Notes: a model not told the origin generated them from the letters alone. Counted from the first letter of the stretch, positions 46,269 through 57,160 are shown. The stretch: 64,000 bases of DNA from Gammaproteobacteria bacterium (GCA_012960755.1 DUAT01000068.1:29874-93873); one strand, 5' to 3'. Numbers and translations: made by a program.

Positions 46269-46775
46269 ATGAGTGAAATAATACAGGAAAATGTGGAAGA
46301 CTTCCCTTCCAAATTATGCGGGTGGTTGGATGACCTGAAATATAGCAGAGGAAAAGGATTATCCTGGTGGGAGATCGAAGGAATAGTTTGCGCGGTAGTG
46401 AGAGTCGCTAAAAAACCGGCTTTGATGTCCCTGCTAGTTGAACGATACTCTTTCACCTTCGAAGCCCCCTTATCTACCCTCTGTGAAAAAGCGATTTGGC
46501 TAAACGATAGAGGCAATGAATTCGCCCTTGTTCCACACTTACTTCCCAGGTCTCTCAAAGACAAAAATCTCTTCTTCCTGATTTTAATGGTAGTCGCATA
46601 TATAAATGGCTCTATGGAATTTGCTTTCTTACAGAAAGTAGCCGTAAAGAAAACTGGTTATTCAAGAACCATGGAAGCCTTGTATCTTGCAAACTTGACG
46701 GAGGCTCTTGCTTGCTTTTTTCCAGTGCCAATGGAACCTGGTCTGGTGACACAGAAAGTAGGACAGAGCCCCTAG
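46269..46775 (+). CDS. Hypothetical protein, 168 residues
   Basis: The frame is ATG-initiated without a strong ribosome-binding site. The protein has GLSWWEIEGIVCAVVRVAKK, CEKAIWLNDRGNEFALVP and a hydrophobic LFFLILMVVAYINGSMEF that may be a membrane helix. I do not recognise it. Its AT-richer codons differ from the catabolic genes to the left and resemble the following 15 kb. Confidence 0.5.
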   Translation: MSEIIQENVEDFPSKLCGWLDDLKYSRGKGLSWWEIEGIVCAVVRVAKKPALMSLLVERYSFTFEAPLSTLCEKAIWLNDRGNEFALVPHLLPRSLKDKNLFFLILMVVAYINGSMEFAFLQKVAVKKTGYSRTMEALYLANLTEALACFFPVPMEPGLVTQKVGQSP

Positions 46776-46962
46776 AACGTCGAATCGCCATCCCAGGTCT
46801 AACTCCCGCCCTACCAGTGATTGATATCGAACTTACAAAAGTTCACACAATTTTACGATCTGGTCTGATTAAAGTTACAGGGTGCAACTACGATTGTTCC
46901 ACAATTTGAGCTGCAAAAAGTTCTTTAGTGAGCGATAAGACTAGATGAGGAAGGAGAAAAAA

Positions 46963-47184
46963 ATGTTGATTTTGACTCGCAAGATCGGAGAGACCCTGAT
47001 GATAGGCGACGATGTGACGGTTAACGTTCTCGGAGTTAAGGGTAATCGGATAAGCATTGGTGTCAATGCACCGAAAGAAATTGCAGTTCATCGAGAGGAA
47101 ATCTACCTGCGTATTCAGGCTGAAAGCGAAGACCAGAATCGATTAATAGATTTCGAGAAAGAAGAATCTGACAGTCCTGCCTAG
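46963..47184 (+). CDS. csrA: Carbon storage regulator CsrA
   Basis: The 73-residue product begins [20 protein letters not shown] and continues [20 protein letters not shown], the defining CsrA/RsmA sequence with Leu4, Arg6 and Arg44 RNA-binding positions. The start is behind GAGGAAGGAG. It represses or stabilises target mRNAs, often governing exopolymer, motility and carbon storage. The C-terminal tail beyond residue 60 is acidic and longer than E. coli CsrA. An IS3-type element is inserted 11 bases downstream. Confidence 0.95.
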   Translation: MLILTRKIGETLMIGDDVTVNVLGVKGNRISIGVNAPKEIAVHREEIYLRIQAESEDQNRLIDFEKEESDSPA

Positions 47185-47202
47185 TTACACGCGCTGTAGT
47201 GG

Positions 47203-48422
<1,220 letters not shown>

Positions 48423-48592
48423 TTAGGTGGCCAAACTAACTATGCCACTACACGCTCTAATCCCAGAGAGAAGCAGGCTGCAAATCACCATCTCAGGATA
48501 GAGACCCGACGTAAGCCACCGATCTGGATTCAGTGGGGCGCAAAGGTGTCAGTCAGTACGTGTCGTGGCAGGACTGAGATATGCCAAGTCGC

Positions 48593-48628
48593 ACAGCTAC
48601 AAGCTACAGTACAGCTACAAGCTACAGT
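48593..48628. repeat. Two perfect 18-bp tandem repeats at the kinase stop codon
   Basis: ACAGCTACAAGCTACAGT occurs twice in direct succession. The second copy contains the stop codon (48622-48624, minus strand) of the hybrid kinase gene, so the duplication crosses the gene end. Confidence 0.8.
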
Positions 48629-51273
48629 AATGGTGCAATCGTTTCCAACGCAGTCCTTAGTTCCTCTGATAGATTATCAATAGTGTAAGGCTTTGTTATC
48701 AAAGGACACTCCAAAACTATAGAATTATCTACTGCCTTCCCGATACTATACCCGGATGTCAAGATGACTTTTATATCTGGGTAGGTTTTCCTTACCCACT
48801 TCACCAACATGTGTCCATCAAGTTCACCAGGCATAATGACATCACTGAATACCAAATCTATTGCGTGTTCTTCTGATTCAAGAATAGATTTGGCCATAGC
48901 AGCATCTTCCGCCTCCACAACAGAGTAACCTATATTCCTTAGGTCCGTACTGGTCACTCGTCTCACCCGATGTTCATCTTCTACAACCAGTATCGTATAT
49001 TTTCCCTTAACAACGCGTTGCCTATTGATCTCTAGAGAGTCGTTTTGGATGCGATTTTTCCTTAACTCCGGAAAATACATCTTAACCGAGGTTCCTTTGC
49101 CGATTTTGCTCTCAATATGACAAGCGCCTCTGGACTGCTGAACAAAACCCCAAACCATGCTCAGACCCAAGCCGCTTCCACTACCGATTGCTTTAGTCGT
49201 GAAGAAAGGTTCATAGACCTTTAACAGGTTTTCAGCACTAATTCCCCGACCCGTATCAGTGACTGATATGCATATGTACGCTCCTTGCGGTAGAGTAGAC
49301 TGATCGCCCTGGGTCCGTTCAACCCGGTAAGTAATGACCCCACCGTCGCACATGGCATCACGTGCGTTAAACGAGAGATTTAATAATGCGTGTTGGAGCT
49401 GAGATTGATCAACATCTATAAAACAACTTTCATCCGGTAGCTCACAATTCAAGACCATCGTATCCACTAGTGACCTTGACAGAAAACGGGCAAAGCCTTC
49501 AACTGCATCGTTAACATTCGTGTCTTCTATATGCAACGCTCGATGCCTGGAAAAAGTGAGTAGACGTTGAGTCAATTTCTCCCCATCGCCAACCGCTGAC
49601 AGAGCATCATCAAACAGATTCTTTAAGCTATCCCTATCACCAATATCTTTTTTCAAGAACCTCAAGTTTCCCCTAATCACCGAGAGTAAGTTATTAAAGT
49701 CATGGGCAATACCGCCGGTCAACTGACCAACAGCCTCCATCTTTTTTGCCTGATTTAGAGCGTTTTCCGCTTGTTTTTGCGATGAGATGTCTCGAATTGA
49801 TGCCGACCTTAATTGTGTTTCGGGAGTTTGATAAGGGGTGCTGTAAATCTCGGCGGCGAAGGTCGATCCATCTTTCCTTAAAGCGACGACCTCAAACAAT
49901 TCTTTTGAACTGCTCAGCATTTTTTCACTAACTATCCCTGCTGAGTCTTTGGTGACAAGATCCAATATAGATCGTCCAACTAGTTCACTATGGGAGTAAC
50001 CGGTGAGTTTTTCTGTTGCGTGATTCACATCTAACAAAGTATATTGCTCGTGAAAAATGATACCTTCTGTTGAGGCGTTAAAAAAATCTTCCAGCCGATC
50101 TTCAGCATACTGCTTCTGATCTTTTAACTGCACACCCCAGACTACGTATTCACAAGTCCTAATAAATGGTTCTACAGATTTGTAGACGTCAGTATCATAA
50201 CCACCAGGTCGATTCGCCACCCCTGCCATACCGATAATTTCTTTATCTCTCATCAATGGTATTCCGAGGAACGAATTCAGTGGCGGGTGGCCTCCAGGGG
50301 TGCCTCCAGCTCTCTTATCCTCGGCTGGAGTATTAAATATCGTAACTTCTTTAGTTCTTATGACGTGACCGAAGAGTGAATCAAGATTGCAAAACTCCAT
50401 TCCCTCTGGCTTGTACATCTGCGAACTCTTCTTATCCCAGGCAATATCGCTGACAAATCTGGATTTCAAATACGGTAGACCAGATGAGTTATATTTAATA
50501 TCGCCGATGAGTCCAAACTCGCTATCCGTCATTGTCAGTAAACGACCCAAAATCGCGGCAAACGTATCTAACGACGTATCGTCCTTAAGGAAGCTTGTAA
50601 CCGCTTCAATCGTGTTTTTATTAAGTTCGTTCAATTCAGCTAATTCATCAATATTCTGCAGATTCTCCTGATTGTGTTTTTGAACGATCCGGTCGCCACG
50701 CAAACCAAAAACAACAAAGAAAACAATGGTCAAAGCCACAAAGATAGCGAACAGTTCTTGCCTTTGTGCACGAGCATCATCAAGAAGTGTTCTTAGCTGA
50801 TGGGTAATCGACATTAGATCAATGAATATGGAATCAAATTTATTGTCAGAAAGCGTATCTACATCAGAACGCAGTGGATCATCAAGGCGTTGCCTGGCAA
50901 CACTTAAAATGTAATCCAACTTCCTGAAAATATCCGTGGCTAGAGTAGGACCAAGATCTAAATATTCCTCGATCCAGAGAGCACGAATTTTGGATTCGTC
51001 CAGTAAGTCGAACAACTCCTGACGTTTATGCTCTGGATCCCCTGCTAACTGCTCTTCGATTCCCAGATGAAATGTCGTAATGTTATTTCGAATCTCATAG
51101 ACTTTCTGATAAGCCACCGCGTTCTTCTTTTCGGCGTGGATACCAATTATCGCCAATACAAACGTCGAAATGGAGATCAGACAGAAAAAAACGAAACGCA
51201 GTCTCGAATTTGTGACCTTTGGCGTGCAGCCAGATAGTTTGAATCGGTTATGGGTGATTGCTTGGAACTTCAT
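48622..51273 (-). CDS. Hybrid sensor histidine kinase (GAF-PAS-HK-REC)
   Basis: The product of about 880 residues has two membrane helices flanking a periplasmic helical sensor (about 20-45 and 180-200), a GAF domain (about 235-395, NSFLGIPLMRDKEIIGMAGV), a PAS domain (about 400-520), then HisKA with GGIAHDFNNLLSVIRGN (phospho-His), HATPase with DTGRGISAENLL and GSGSGLGLSMVWGFV, and a C-terminal receiver (VVEDEHRVRRV, FSDVIMPGELDG, TSGYS, TKPYT). ATG at 51273 taken as start; a TTG at 51291 is possible. It lies downstream of the VTC operon on the same strand and is a paralogue of the kinase at 60880. Confidence 0.88.
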   Translation of the reverse strand: MKFQAITHNRFKLSGCTPKVTNSRLRFVFFCLISISTFVLAIIGIHAEKKNAVAYQKVYEIRNNITTFHLGIEEQLAGDPEHKRQELFDLLDESKIRALWIEEYLDLGPTLATDIFRKLDYILSVARQRLDDPLRSDVDTLSDNKFDSIFIDLMSITHQLRTLLDDARAQRQELFAIFVALTIVFFVVFGLRGDRIVQKHNQENLQNIDELAELNELNKNTIEAVTSFLKDDTSLDTFAAILGRLLTMTDSEFGLIGDIKYNSSGLPYLKSRFVSDIAWDKKSSQMYKPEGMEFCNLDSLFGHVIRTKEVTIFNTPAEDKRAGGTPGGHPPLNSFLGIPLMRDKEIIGMAGVANRPGGYDTDVYKSVEPFIRTCEYVVWGVQLKDQKQYAEDRLEDFFNASTEGIIFHEQYTLLDVNHATEKLTGYSHSELVGRSILDLVTKDSAGIVSEKMLSSSKELFEVVALRKDGSTFAAEIYSTPYQTPETQLRSASIRDISSQKQAENALNQAKKMEAVGQLTGGIAHDFNNLLSVIRGNLRFLKKDIGDRDSLKNLFDDALSAVGDGEKLTQRLLTFSRHRALHIEDTNVNDAVEGFARFLSRSLVDTMVLNCELPDESCFIDVDQSQLQHALLNLSFNARDAMCDGGVITYRVERTQGDQSTLPQGAYICISVTDTGRGISAENLLKVYEPFFTTKAIGSGSGLGLSMVWGFVQQSRGACHIESKIGKGTSVKMYFPELRKNRIQNDSLEINRQRVVKGKYTILVVEDEHRVRRVTSTDLRNIGYSVVEAEDAAMAKSILESEEHAIDLVFSDVIMPGELDGHMLVKWVRKTYPDIKVILTSGYSIGKAVDNSIVLECPLITKPYTIDNLSEELRTALETIAPLL

Positions 51274-51291
51274 GCTGATAAATTCTGCCAA

Positions 51292-51636
51292 TTCAAAAAA
51301 TGGTTACGCAGAGTGAAAGTAGCTAATCCATGTAACAGTGGCATGATTTAACTGTAATTTTATGTGAACAGACTTTCGTAAGCCTTTCGACGTCGGTGTT
51401 CCGGATCGTACTGCGCGAGAATCCATCGGCATCGCAAGGCACAGATGTGCTACTGGCGCGCTAGCGCATCAAGACGTTCGGTCCCACATGCTGGCAGGAA
51501 GGCAACGACTCTGGGTCCATCACCCGGCCAGCGAACGCATGCAGGGACTATCACTTGCGAACAACGGGTATGTCATTGTAGATGTTGCACATTACACCTC
51601 AAAAATCGCGTAGAATCCTTATTCGCTTATTTCTAC
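51292..51636. other. Intergenic region between kinase and VTC gene
   Basis: No gene is supported. The GC-rich middle (51400-51560) differs from the AT-rich flanks and may be a remnant of inserted DNA. The kinase promoter should lie at 51300-51360. Confidence 0.3.
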
Positions 51637-52452
51637 TCAGTACTCTGTGGATTTGCGGTCGCGGGTCATGTAATGGTCGCCATCATCGATCGATAAAGCC
51701 AGTATACTGTTGGCATACTTGGAAAACCCCTCCTGTTTCAACTCAAAATGGGTAATTAAGTCCAGCATCCATTTAGGGACTTGACCCACGTTGCATTTTA
51801 ATTCCAATACCACACAAGCATCACTGTGCGTATTGTTGGCGAAAATGGTCTCACTATCGTAACTTACCATCGAACCGTCAGGTATCAGACTGCAATTTTC
51901 ATGAATCTGATACTTCAAATCCATATCCATCGTTACTCGAGCATAGCTATCAATTGTGGAAAAATATGCCTTGCGTTGATATCGAGTCAGTATTTTCGGT
52001 TCCAAAGCATAACTTGTCACCACGCGGTGAAAGCGCTCCAGGCCATTTCTTTCGTCGTCACTCAAGCCTCTCGACACTCTGAAGTTCGGGTCATCCAATA
52101 TCGCTGGCCACGTTCCGTCGTCAACAACAACTCGATGCTTAACACCAGTGAAACCACGTTTTACCTTAATTTCCAAATAGTAAGGTTTTTTACCCCCGTC
52201 ACCATAACATCGAACCCGTACATTAAAACGACCGTCTTTACCCCATAGCCGATGTTTCAGGAATTCCAGACTACGTGTATCAAGATACAAGGTGTTGACC
52301 TGATAGTGTCCGTCGGGAGAAATGGAGGAATAGTAATCGGGCGAGCAATAGGGAGTGATGAAGTTTGAGATTAACTCCACATAACTATACGGTATCGCAT
52401 ACTTGAGTTCGTGGCGCTCTAGCATCGGCGGTAATCTGGACAATACGCTCAT
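51637..52452 (-). CDS. VTC-domain protein (polyphosphate polymerase fold)
   Basis: The 271-residue protein has the triphosphate-tunnel residues in order: MLERHELKYAIPYSYVELIS (E, K), DGRFNVRVRCYGDGG (R, R), YYLEIKVKRGFTG (E, K, K, R), RYQRKAYFS (R, K), YARVTMDMDLKYQ (R, D) and CVVLELKCNV (E, K). This matches the VTC/CYTH-like tunnel that makes polyphosphate from ATP in the yeast VTC complex. There are no SPX domain and no membrane helices. Its start overlaps the stop of the TolC-like gene (ATGA), and it closes the four-gene operon. Bacterial VTC proteins commonly pair with DUF4956, as here. Confidence 0.88.
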   Translation of the reverse strand: MSVLSRLPPMLERHELKYAIPYSYVELISNFITPYCSPDYYSSISPDGHYQVNTLYLDTRSLEFLKHRLWGKDGRFNVRVRCYGDGGKKPYYLEIKVKRGFTGVKHRVVVDDGTWPAILDDPNFRVSRGLSDDERNGLERFHRVVTSYALEPKILTRYQRKAYFSTIDSYARVTMDMDLKYQIHENCSLIPDGSMVSYDSETIFANNTHSDACVVLELKCNVGQVPKWMLDLITHFELKQEGFSKYANSILALSIDDGDHYMTRDRKSTEY

Positions 52453-53705
52453 GATGGCTTTTCCTTAAGAACAGGGAAACCGGATTCCAACCAATTACGC
52501 AGAGGGCCTTTCGCCAGTGTGCCGGATGCATGTTGAAGCGACAGATAACTGCGTAACGCCGAAAGATGAGTAGTCTTTAGCAGCCACTCGTGCCGGGTTC
52601 TTGTTTCTTTCAAATTTATTGCGAGCTGAGATCCTTCCTGAACAATTAGTCGAGAAAATCTGTTATCAACATCAGCAATCGCCTCTTCTATCGAGAGACA
52701 GATCCTGCGATCCTGGCTCAAAGCGAAAAACCGCCTACGATAAAGCGCTTCCTCTACTATCTGGTCGTTAGCCAGGGTAGCCTTTGCATCGTTAAGCTGT
52801 CGTTCCCGCTTTCTGAGGTTGAAGTTGTTCTTAACCATCGGTATCGAAACACCCATTGAAAGCTCAGACTGCCCCATACGTCTGTCAGTATATTTGAGCT
52901 CGATAAAACTGAATAAAGCTTTGTCCTTCACGCGGCTCATATTGAGATTTTCTCTCGCCAGGTGTAAGTCCAGCGCTTTACTTCGCTGAGCAAGCGAAAC
53001 CCACTGAGCAGCGCTGTTTACATTTTTGGCTACTTCATCAACTAATTCAGTGATTGAAGGAATCCATTCGGACCAATTTTTAATGTGGCTCGACGAGTTT
53101 ATATCGAGACCTAAACCACTCGAAGACTTCATTTCAAGCTGCAGTTGACGACTCAACTCTAGTCGCTGTTTTAGTGAAAGATGTTCCAACTCTATTGCCT
53201 GATACTTTTCAGCATCAAATCCAGCTGTATTGATCTGACTCCTGTAAAGTGTCATGTTCTGTTCAGACAATGAGATCCGTTTGGTTATATATTCCGTTTC
53301 GACCTGTAAATCAAATAGGTCAATTAACGTTTCATACCGAATATTCAGATCATTATTCAACGCGTTCAGAACTTCGAATCTGTTTTTATCAGCCATTAAG
53401 TTGCTGGCACTTCGTTCTACTCGTCTCTGACCTCGCGTTTTGGGTATGAAACGAACCGCATAGCTTCTTTCATTTTCATTATCGGCACCGGTTCGAAATT
53501 CAGCGCTTTCAATCCAATCTGAAAGACTGCCATCAGAACGTATTCGATGCTGGTTGACCAGCCGCGCTGTCCGTTTCTCGGCCTGGAGAAGATATGAATC
53601 AACGCTGTTTCCGCTATTCGGTGTGGATACTGGGGTGCCCGTCGTTGCAAGCAGATAACAACCAGGGAACAGCATAGATAGTATCAATATGCTACTCCTG
53701 AGCAT
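52449..53705 (-). CDS. TolC-like outer-membrane efflux protein
   Basis: The product of 418 residues starts at the ATG at 53705 with a signal sequence (SSILILSMLFPGCYLLA, possibly a lipobox at PGC) and is dominated by long amphipathic helices with Leu/Gln heptads, such as AEKYQAIELEHLSLKQRLEL and KRERQLNDAKATLANDQIVE. The order and two internal repeats match the outer-membrane factor (OEP) fold, but similarity is weak. It overlaps the membrane-fusion gene start region by 14 bases and the VTC gene by four. Inference: it opens the outer-membrane exit. Confidence 0.7.
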   Translation of the reverse strand: MLRSSILILSMLFPGCYLLATTGTPVSTPNSGNSVDSYLLQAEKRTARLVNQHRIRSDGSLSDWIESAEFRTGADNENERSYAVRFIPKTRGQRRVERSASNLMADKNRFEVLNALNNDLNIRYETLIDLFDLQVETEYITKRISLSEQNMTLYRSQINTAGFDAEKYQAIELEHLSLKQRLELSRQLQLEMKSSSGLGLDINSSSHIKNWSEWIPSITELVDEVAKNVNSAAQWVSLAQRSKALDLHLARENLNMSRVKDKALFSFIELKYTDRRMGQSELSMGVSIPMVKNNFNLRKRERQLNDAKATLANDQIVEEALYRRRFFALSQDRRICLSIEEAIADVDNRFSRLIVQEGSQLAINLKETRTRHEWLLKTTHLSALRSYLSLQHASGTLAKGPLRNWLESGFPVLKEKPS

Positions 53706-54870
53706 TTGAAGTTCCAAATAACTCAACAATTGACTTCGCAGGTGCTTCAACTACATTAGAAAACCTGAAGCCTTCACTCTCAGGATTTTTGAGGGAAACT
53801 AACACTTTCTCGCCCAGTAGCAGAGAATTATCACTGTCAATCACGACAACAGCTTCTCTTCCCCAGACTTGTAACGCCGCGTTTTTCTTAAGTCTTTCCG
53901 GGTATTCCACTAATCGGTGTCCAAGACTTTCGACAACGCCTGCAACTGGTTCTCCCGTATAGGAGCCAGATAATGATTTCACCCACACTTTTTGGCCAAC
54001 AGACACGTCATTAATGACTTCTTCATGTATATAGCCTTTAACAAAATTCGGAGAATGACCGAGTAGGGTCAACACGGGTGAAAAAGGCGCGATCTGGTCT
54101 CCCAGTTTGTAATACACGCTGCCAATGCTGCCCCTAAACTGAGCTTTTACTTCCAACGCAGCAGCTTGCCGTTGCAGTTCCTGCTTGTTTTTCTTCAATT
54201 CCGATATTCGCGCGTCCTCCGGACGAGCGCCGTCGGTCAACTGTTGCTTTAAATTGTTGATTTGCACCTGTAAAGCGCTCTGTGCCAGGCGCCGTTCAGT
54301 TTTTAATCCGGATATTTTTACCTCGAACGGATTGGCAAGCTCATTCGGCTTAAAACTGTTAATACCTTGTGCAACAGAGGTATTGAGTTCGTACTGCGCC
54401 TCCAATGTGGAGATCCTGGTGTCCAAATCCGCAAGTCTCGCACCTTTTTCAGCCTCCAGGCTGGCCACTTGATTTCGAAGTTCGGATATTGCTGCCGACT
54501 TTTTTGCTGTTGTTTCTGAAAGGTTATCGTCAATGACTATCAACTTCGCAGAAAGGTCATAGCGTCGAACTTCTAAAAGCGTCGTATTAAAGCCAACTGC
54601 CTCCCCTTCGACCACAGGGATGCTGACTATCTGAACCGGGTGCTGAAAACTGACGGTTTGTTCCCGGCTACCGGCAAGTCCGACGAATTGAGTTGAGAAA
54701 CCCTTGAATGAGGCAATGATGACCGCAACTAGAATAACTGCCGCCAGCCAGCAGATTAGCAACACTACATTTTTTGTATCAATCACGTTTTGCCATACCT
54801 GATAGATAAATCCTGGTTGCATAGTCCCGGATCGCATTTCAGCCACTTGCTTAGTTTGTCGGATGTTCAT
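53692..54870 (-). CDS. HlyD-family membrane fusion protein
   Basis: The 392-residue protein has one N-terminal membrane helix (VVLLICWLAAVILVAVIIAS), a split lipoyl/barrel-sandwich domain (HPVQIVSIPVVEGEAVG and AQFRGSIGSVYYKLGDQIAP), between them a long coiled coil (about 120-235), and a beta-barrel domain (SPNFVKGYIHEEVINDVSVG). It is of the type that links an inner-membrane translocator to TolC. No ABC, RND or MFS pump gene is present in the operon; the DUF4956 gene eight bases upstream is the only membrane partner. Confidence 0.85.
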   Translation of the reverse strand: MNIRQTKQVAEMRSGTMQPGFIYQVWQNVIDTKNVVLLICWLAAVILVAVIIASFKGFSTQFVGLAGSREQTVSFQHPVQIVSIPVVEGEAVGFNTTLLEVRRYDLSAKLIVIDDNLSETTAKKSAAISELRNQVASLEAEKGARLADLDTRISTLEAQYELNTSVAQGINSFKPNELANPFEVKISGLKTERRLAQSALQVQINNLKQQLTDGARPEDARISELKKNKQELQRQAAALEVKAQFRGSIGSVYYKLGDQIAPFSPVLTLLGHSPNFVKGYIHEEVINDVSVGQKVWVKSLSGSYTGEPVAGVVESLGHRLVEYPERLKKNAALQVWGREAVVVIDSDNSLLLGEKVLVSLKNPESEGFRFSNVVEAPAKSIVELFGTSNAQE

Positions 54871-54878
54871 TTGATTAT

Positions 54879-55562
54879 TTATAAATCTACCGTCGCCTCT
54901 TGCATCATCAAGTTCACTTTCTCTATCGACTGCAACGACTTTACCGATTGCAAAAAGATCTCATAAGACATGCCTCTTCTTAGTTTGATGTGGTAGGCAT
55001 AGTCCATTCTTTTACCTTGCTCAACTTCTCTAATTGTTACTAACGAAAATGAACGACAGTAGGTTTGCATTACGGATTCAAATTCCTGCATCTTATTCGT
55101 TTCGGTCGGGAGGTTGAATCTGAGCATTCCGTCGAAGAACTTGTCCGGACCCAGTGGTGAGTAATGCAAGATAATCGCAACAGTTGTGAAACCCAAGGTA
55201 CCGACAATGGCAACCAAGAATGCAAATGCGCCGCAGGATATTCCAGCCGCCAAAGAGGCGAACAGGAACAACGTATCTCGTGGATCTTTGAAATTTGTTC
55301 GAAATCGAATTACCGCCATGGCTGCCATAATCCCTATCCCTCGAGCCATGCTATCTCCGATCGCCTGAATGACCATTGCCGCAACTACTGAAATCAGCAC
55401 GACCGATTGAACGTAATTACGAGAGAAAGACAAACCCCGGAAGGTTTTTTGGTAAACATAAGCCAAGATTGTAGAAAGGACAAATGAAAGCGATATCACG
55501 AATACCATGGTCAACAACCCGGTATTCTCCGCTGTGCTCTGGGACGAAAGTAAATCTAACAT
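54879..55562 (-). CDS. DUF4956-family membrane protein
   Basis: The protein has three or four hydrophobic segments, with SLSFVLSTILAYVYQKTFRG, YVQSVVLISVVAAMVIQAIG, GIGIMAAMAVIRFRTNFKDP and FLVAIVGTLGFTTVAIILHY, and a soluble C-terminal ferredoxin-like tail. The motif AVIRFRTNFKDPRDT is diagnostic of DUF4956. I place the start at the ATG at 55562; a TTG at 55610 is an alternative. It is the first gene of the operon. The family is nearly always next to VTC genes, but its function is unknown. Confidence 0.85.
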   Translation of the reverse strand: MLDLLSSQSTAENTGLLTMVFVISLSFVLSTILAYVYQKTFRGLSFSRNYVQSVVLISVVAAMVIQAIGDSMARGIGIMAAMAVIRFRTNFKDPRDTLFLFASLAAGISCGAFAFLVAIVGTLGFTTVAIILHYSPLGPDKFFDGMLRFNLPTETNKMQEFESVMQTYCRSFSLVTIREVEQGKRMDYAYHIKLRRGMSYEIFLQSVKSLQSIEKVNLMMQEATVDL

Positions 55563-55610
55563 ATGCGATGAAACCCACAGAAATATCGTTGAACAAGCAT
55601 CAACCGCCAA

Positions 55611-56132
55611 GGCCGATGCGTTTCACGACGCATGAATTTTGAATACGCTAGCATCGGTCAAAACAGGGCGTTCGTAAATCGCCCAGGTCAATGAGCCTAA
55701 ACAGATTAGTTGAATGGGTTAGTCGTTCGGACTGCATTGGCTAGGTAACTACGGTTCGGCGATAACATCTGGATGAGAGAATAGTGTTCCTGTTCGCCGC
55801 CGATTCATCCCGGTGGCTCATTTGTTTAAACATCCAGCCCAATTAGTCATTAGAAACAAACGATCCTGCCAACTTCTGGTATGATACAATTCGTTACATA
55901 GACACATCTTCTGGTTACATTCCCTGACTAAAGTTCTAGCCACTAAAATTGATCTGACACTTGGTGTGCATCTTATGCAGACGTTGGAACATTGGTGGAA
56001 GCTGTCCTCGCAAGCACAAGCGCCTTTGTGGTTGCTGGCCCCATACCAAATCAGTTGCAGTCAATCCATTTAATAGTATCGTATTGACATTAGTTATCCT
56101 GCAGTCAATACTTGCCAAAAGGGAAAATTGAA
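55611..56132. other. Divergent control region
   Basis: About 500 bases separate the DUF4956 operon (minus) from the receiver/HD-GYP-like gene (plus), and no gene is supported in it. I looked for GG-N10-GC sigma-54 sites because an NtrC-like activator is encoded at 57161, and found no good one on either strand by eye. Confidence 0.3.
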
Positions 56133-57155
56133 ATGAAATGTTCCACGGTGCTCGTCGTCGATGATGAGCAGAAGATTCGCTCCGCACTGCGAAGAACCTT
56201 AGAGCCCGAAGGATACAACGTCCTGGAAGCCGGGAATGTGAAAGAAGCATTAAATGTTCTGGAACGCGGTGCGGTAAAACTTGTGATATCGGATATGCGG
56301 ATGCCGGGAATAAATGGTACGGAGCTGCTGAAAGAGATGGTCGAGCATCACGGACGTATCAGACGTATTGTGCTTACTGGCTATGGTGACCTGCCCGGGA
56401 CAATAGTCGCGATTAACGAGGGATGCGTGCATCGGTATCTGACCAAGCCCTGGGATAACGATGAGTTGAGAAGAATAGTTGCCGAGGAACTCGACCTAGA
56501 AAAAAATGAGCGAGATTGGGGTGATCGGGTTCAGACTCTGCGATCGAATGTTTCTGAGCTAAACAAGAAGCTAGATACCACTGCTAATCTGCTCAGATTC
56601 ACGACCGATATGTTGCAACACTCACGATATCACCCATTGGTCCAGCTACACGAGACTTTGACTCAGTACCAGACACCTTTGAAAGTCGAACTGAACAGCC
56701 GTGTGCAATTATTGACGGAACGCATTGCCGTCGACTTGAAGTTGGATAACAAAGCACGCGAGGTCCTAAATCTCGCTACCATGCTTCACCGCCTCGGCGA
56801 GTTTGCTCTGCCCATCGATTTGATCAATAAATGTAGTCGGGATATGACGGATCATGAATTACAACTGTATAAAACCTATCCTGCTATCAGCGCGAGTTTT
56901 GTTGATTCCACCGATTGTGAGCTAATGGGAATCCTCTCTTCTCATCGGCGATATCTAAATGGTTCTGGAATTTTTTCCAGCGATACCGATGAAATTCCTC
57001 TTGCTAGCAGAATCCTATGTGCGTCAACTGAATACGAGGAGATGAAACTGCTGAAAAGTCATGAGTTGGGTATGGGTGCTATCCGTGAGATAATGTTGGC
57101 TGGTGCCGGAGAACTTTATGATGAGAAGGTTATCGCCGCTTTGGTCGGAGTCTAA
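56133..57155 (+). CDS. Response regulator with degenerate HD-GYP-like domain
   Basis: The 340-residue protein has a receiver (VLVVDDEQKIRSALRR, phospho-Asp in LVISDMRMPG, Lys in LTKPWD) and a C-terminal helical domain that aligns with HD-GYP: NLATMLHRLGEFALPIDLIN where LLHDIGKI is expected, DHELQLYKTYPAIS for the Hx.E region and HRRYLNGSGIF for HHE..DGSGYP. The HD pair and GYP residues are lost, so c-di-GMP hydrolysis is unlikely and a binding or scaffolding role is inferred. The start follows AGGGAAAATTGAA. Five bases separate it from the NtrC-like gene. Confidence 0.8.
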   Translation: MKCSTVLVVDDEQKIRSALRRTLEPEGYNVLEAGNVKEALNVLERGAVKLVISDMRMPGINGTELLKEMVEHHGRIRRIVLTGYGDLPGTIVAINEGCVHRYLTKPWDNDELRRIVAEELDLEKNERDWGDRVQTLRSNVSELNKKLDTTANLLRFTTDMLQHSRYHPLVQLHETLTQYQTPLKVELNSRVQLLTERIAVDLKLDNKAREVLNLATMLHRLGEFALPIDLINKCSRDMTDHELQLYKTYPAISASFVDSTDCELMGILSSHRRYLNGSGIFSSDTDEIPLASRILCASTEYEEMKLLKSHELGMGAIREIMLAGAGELYDEKVIAALVGV

Positions 57156-57160
57156 GCGCC

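Noticed and set aside
51445..51696. Plus-strand open frame in the gap before the VTC gene
   Set aside because: It overlaps the VTC 3' end, has no ribosome-binding site and no protein-like pattern.
55563..56132. Sigma-54 promoter for the VTC operon or receiver gene
   Set aside because: No GG-N10-GC match of quality was seen by eye; candidates such as TTGGCGGTTGATGC have the wrong spacing.
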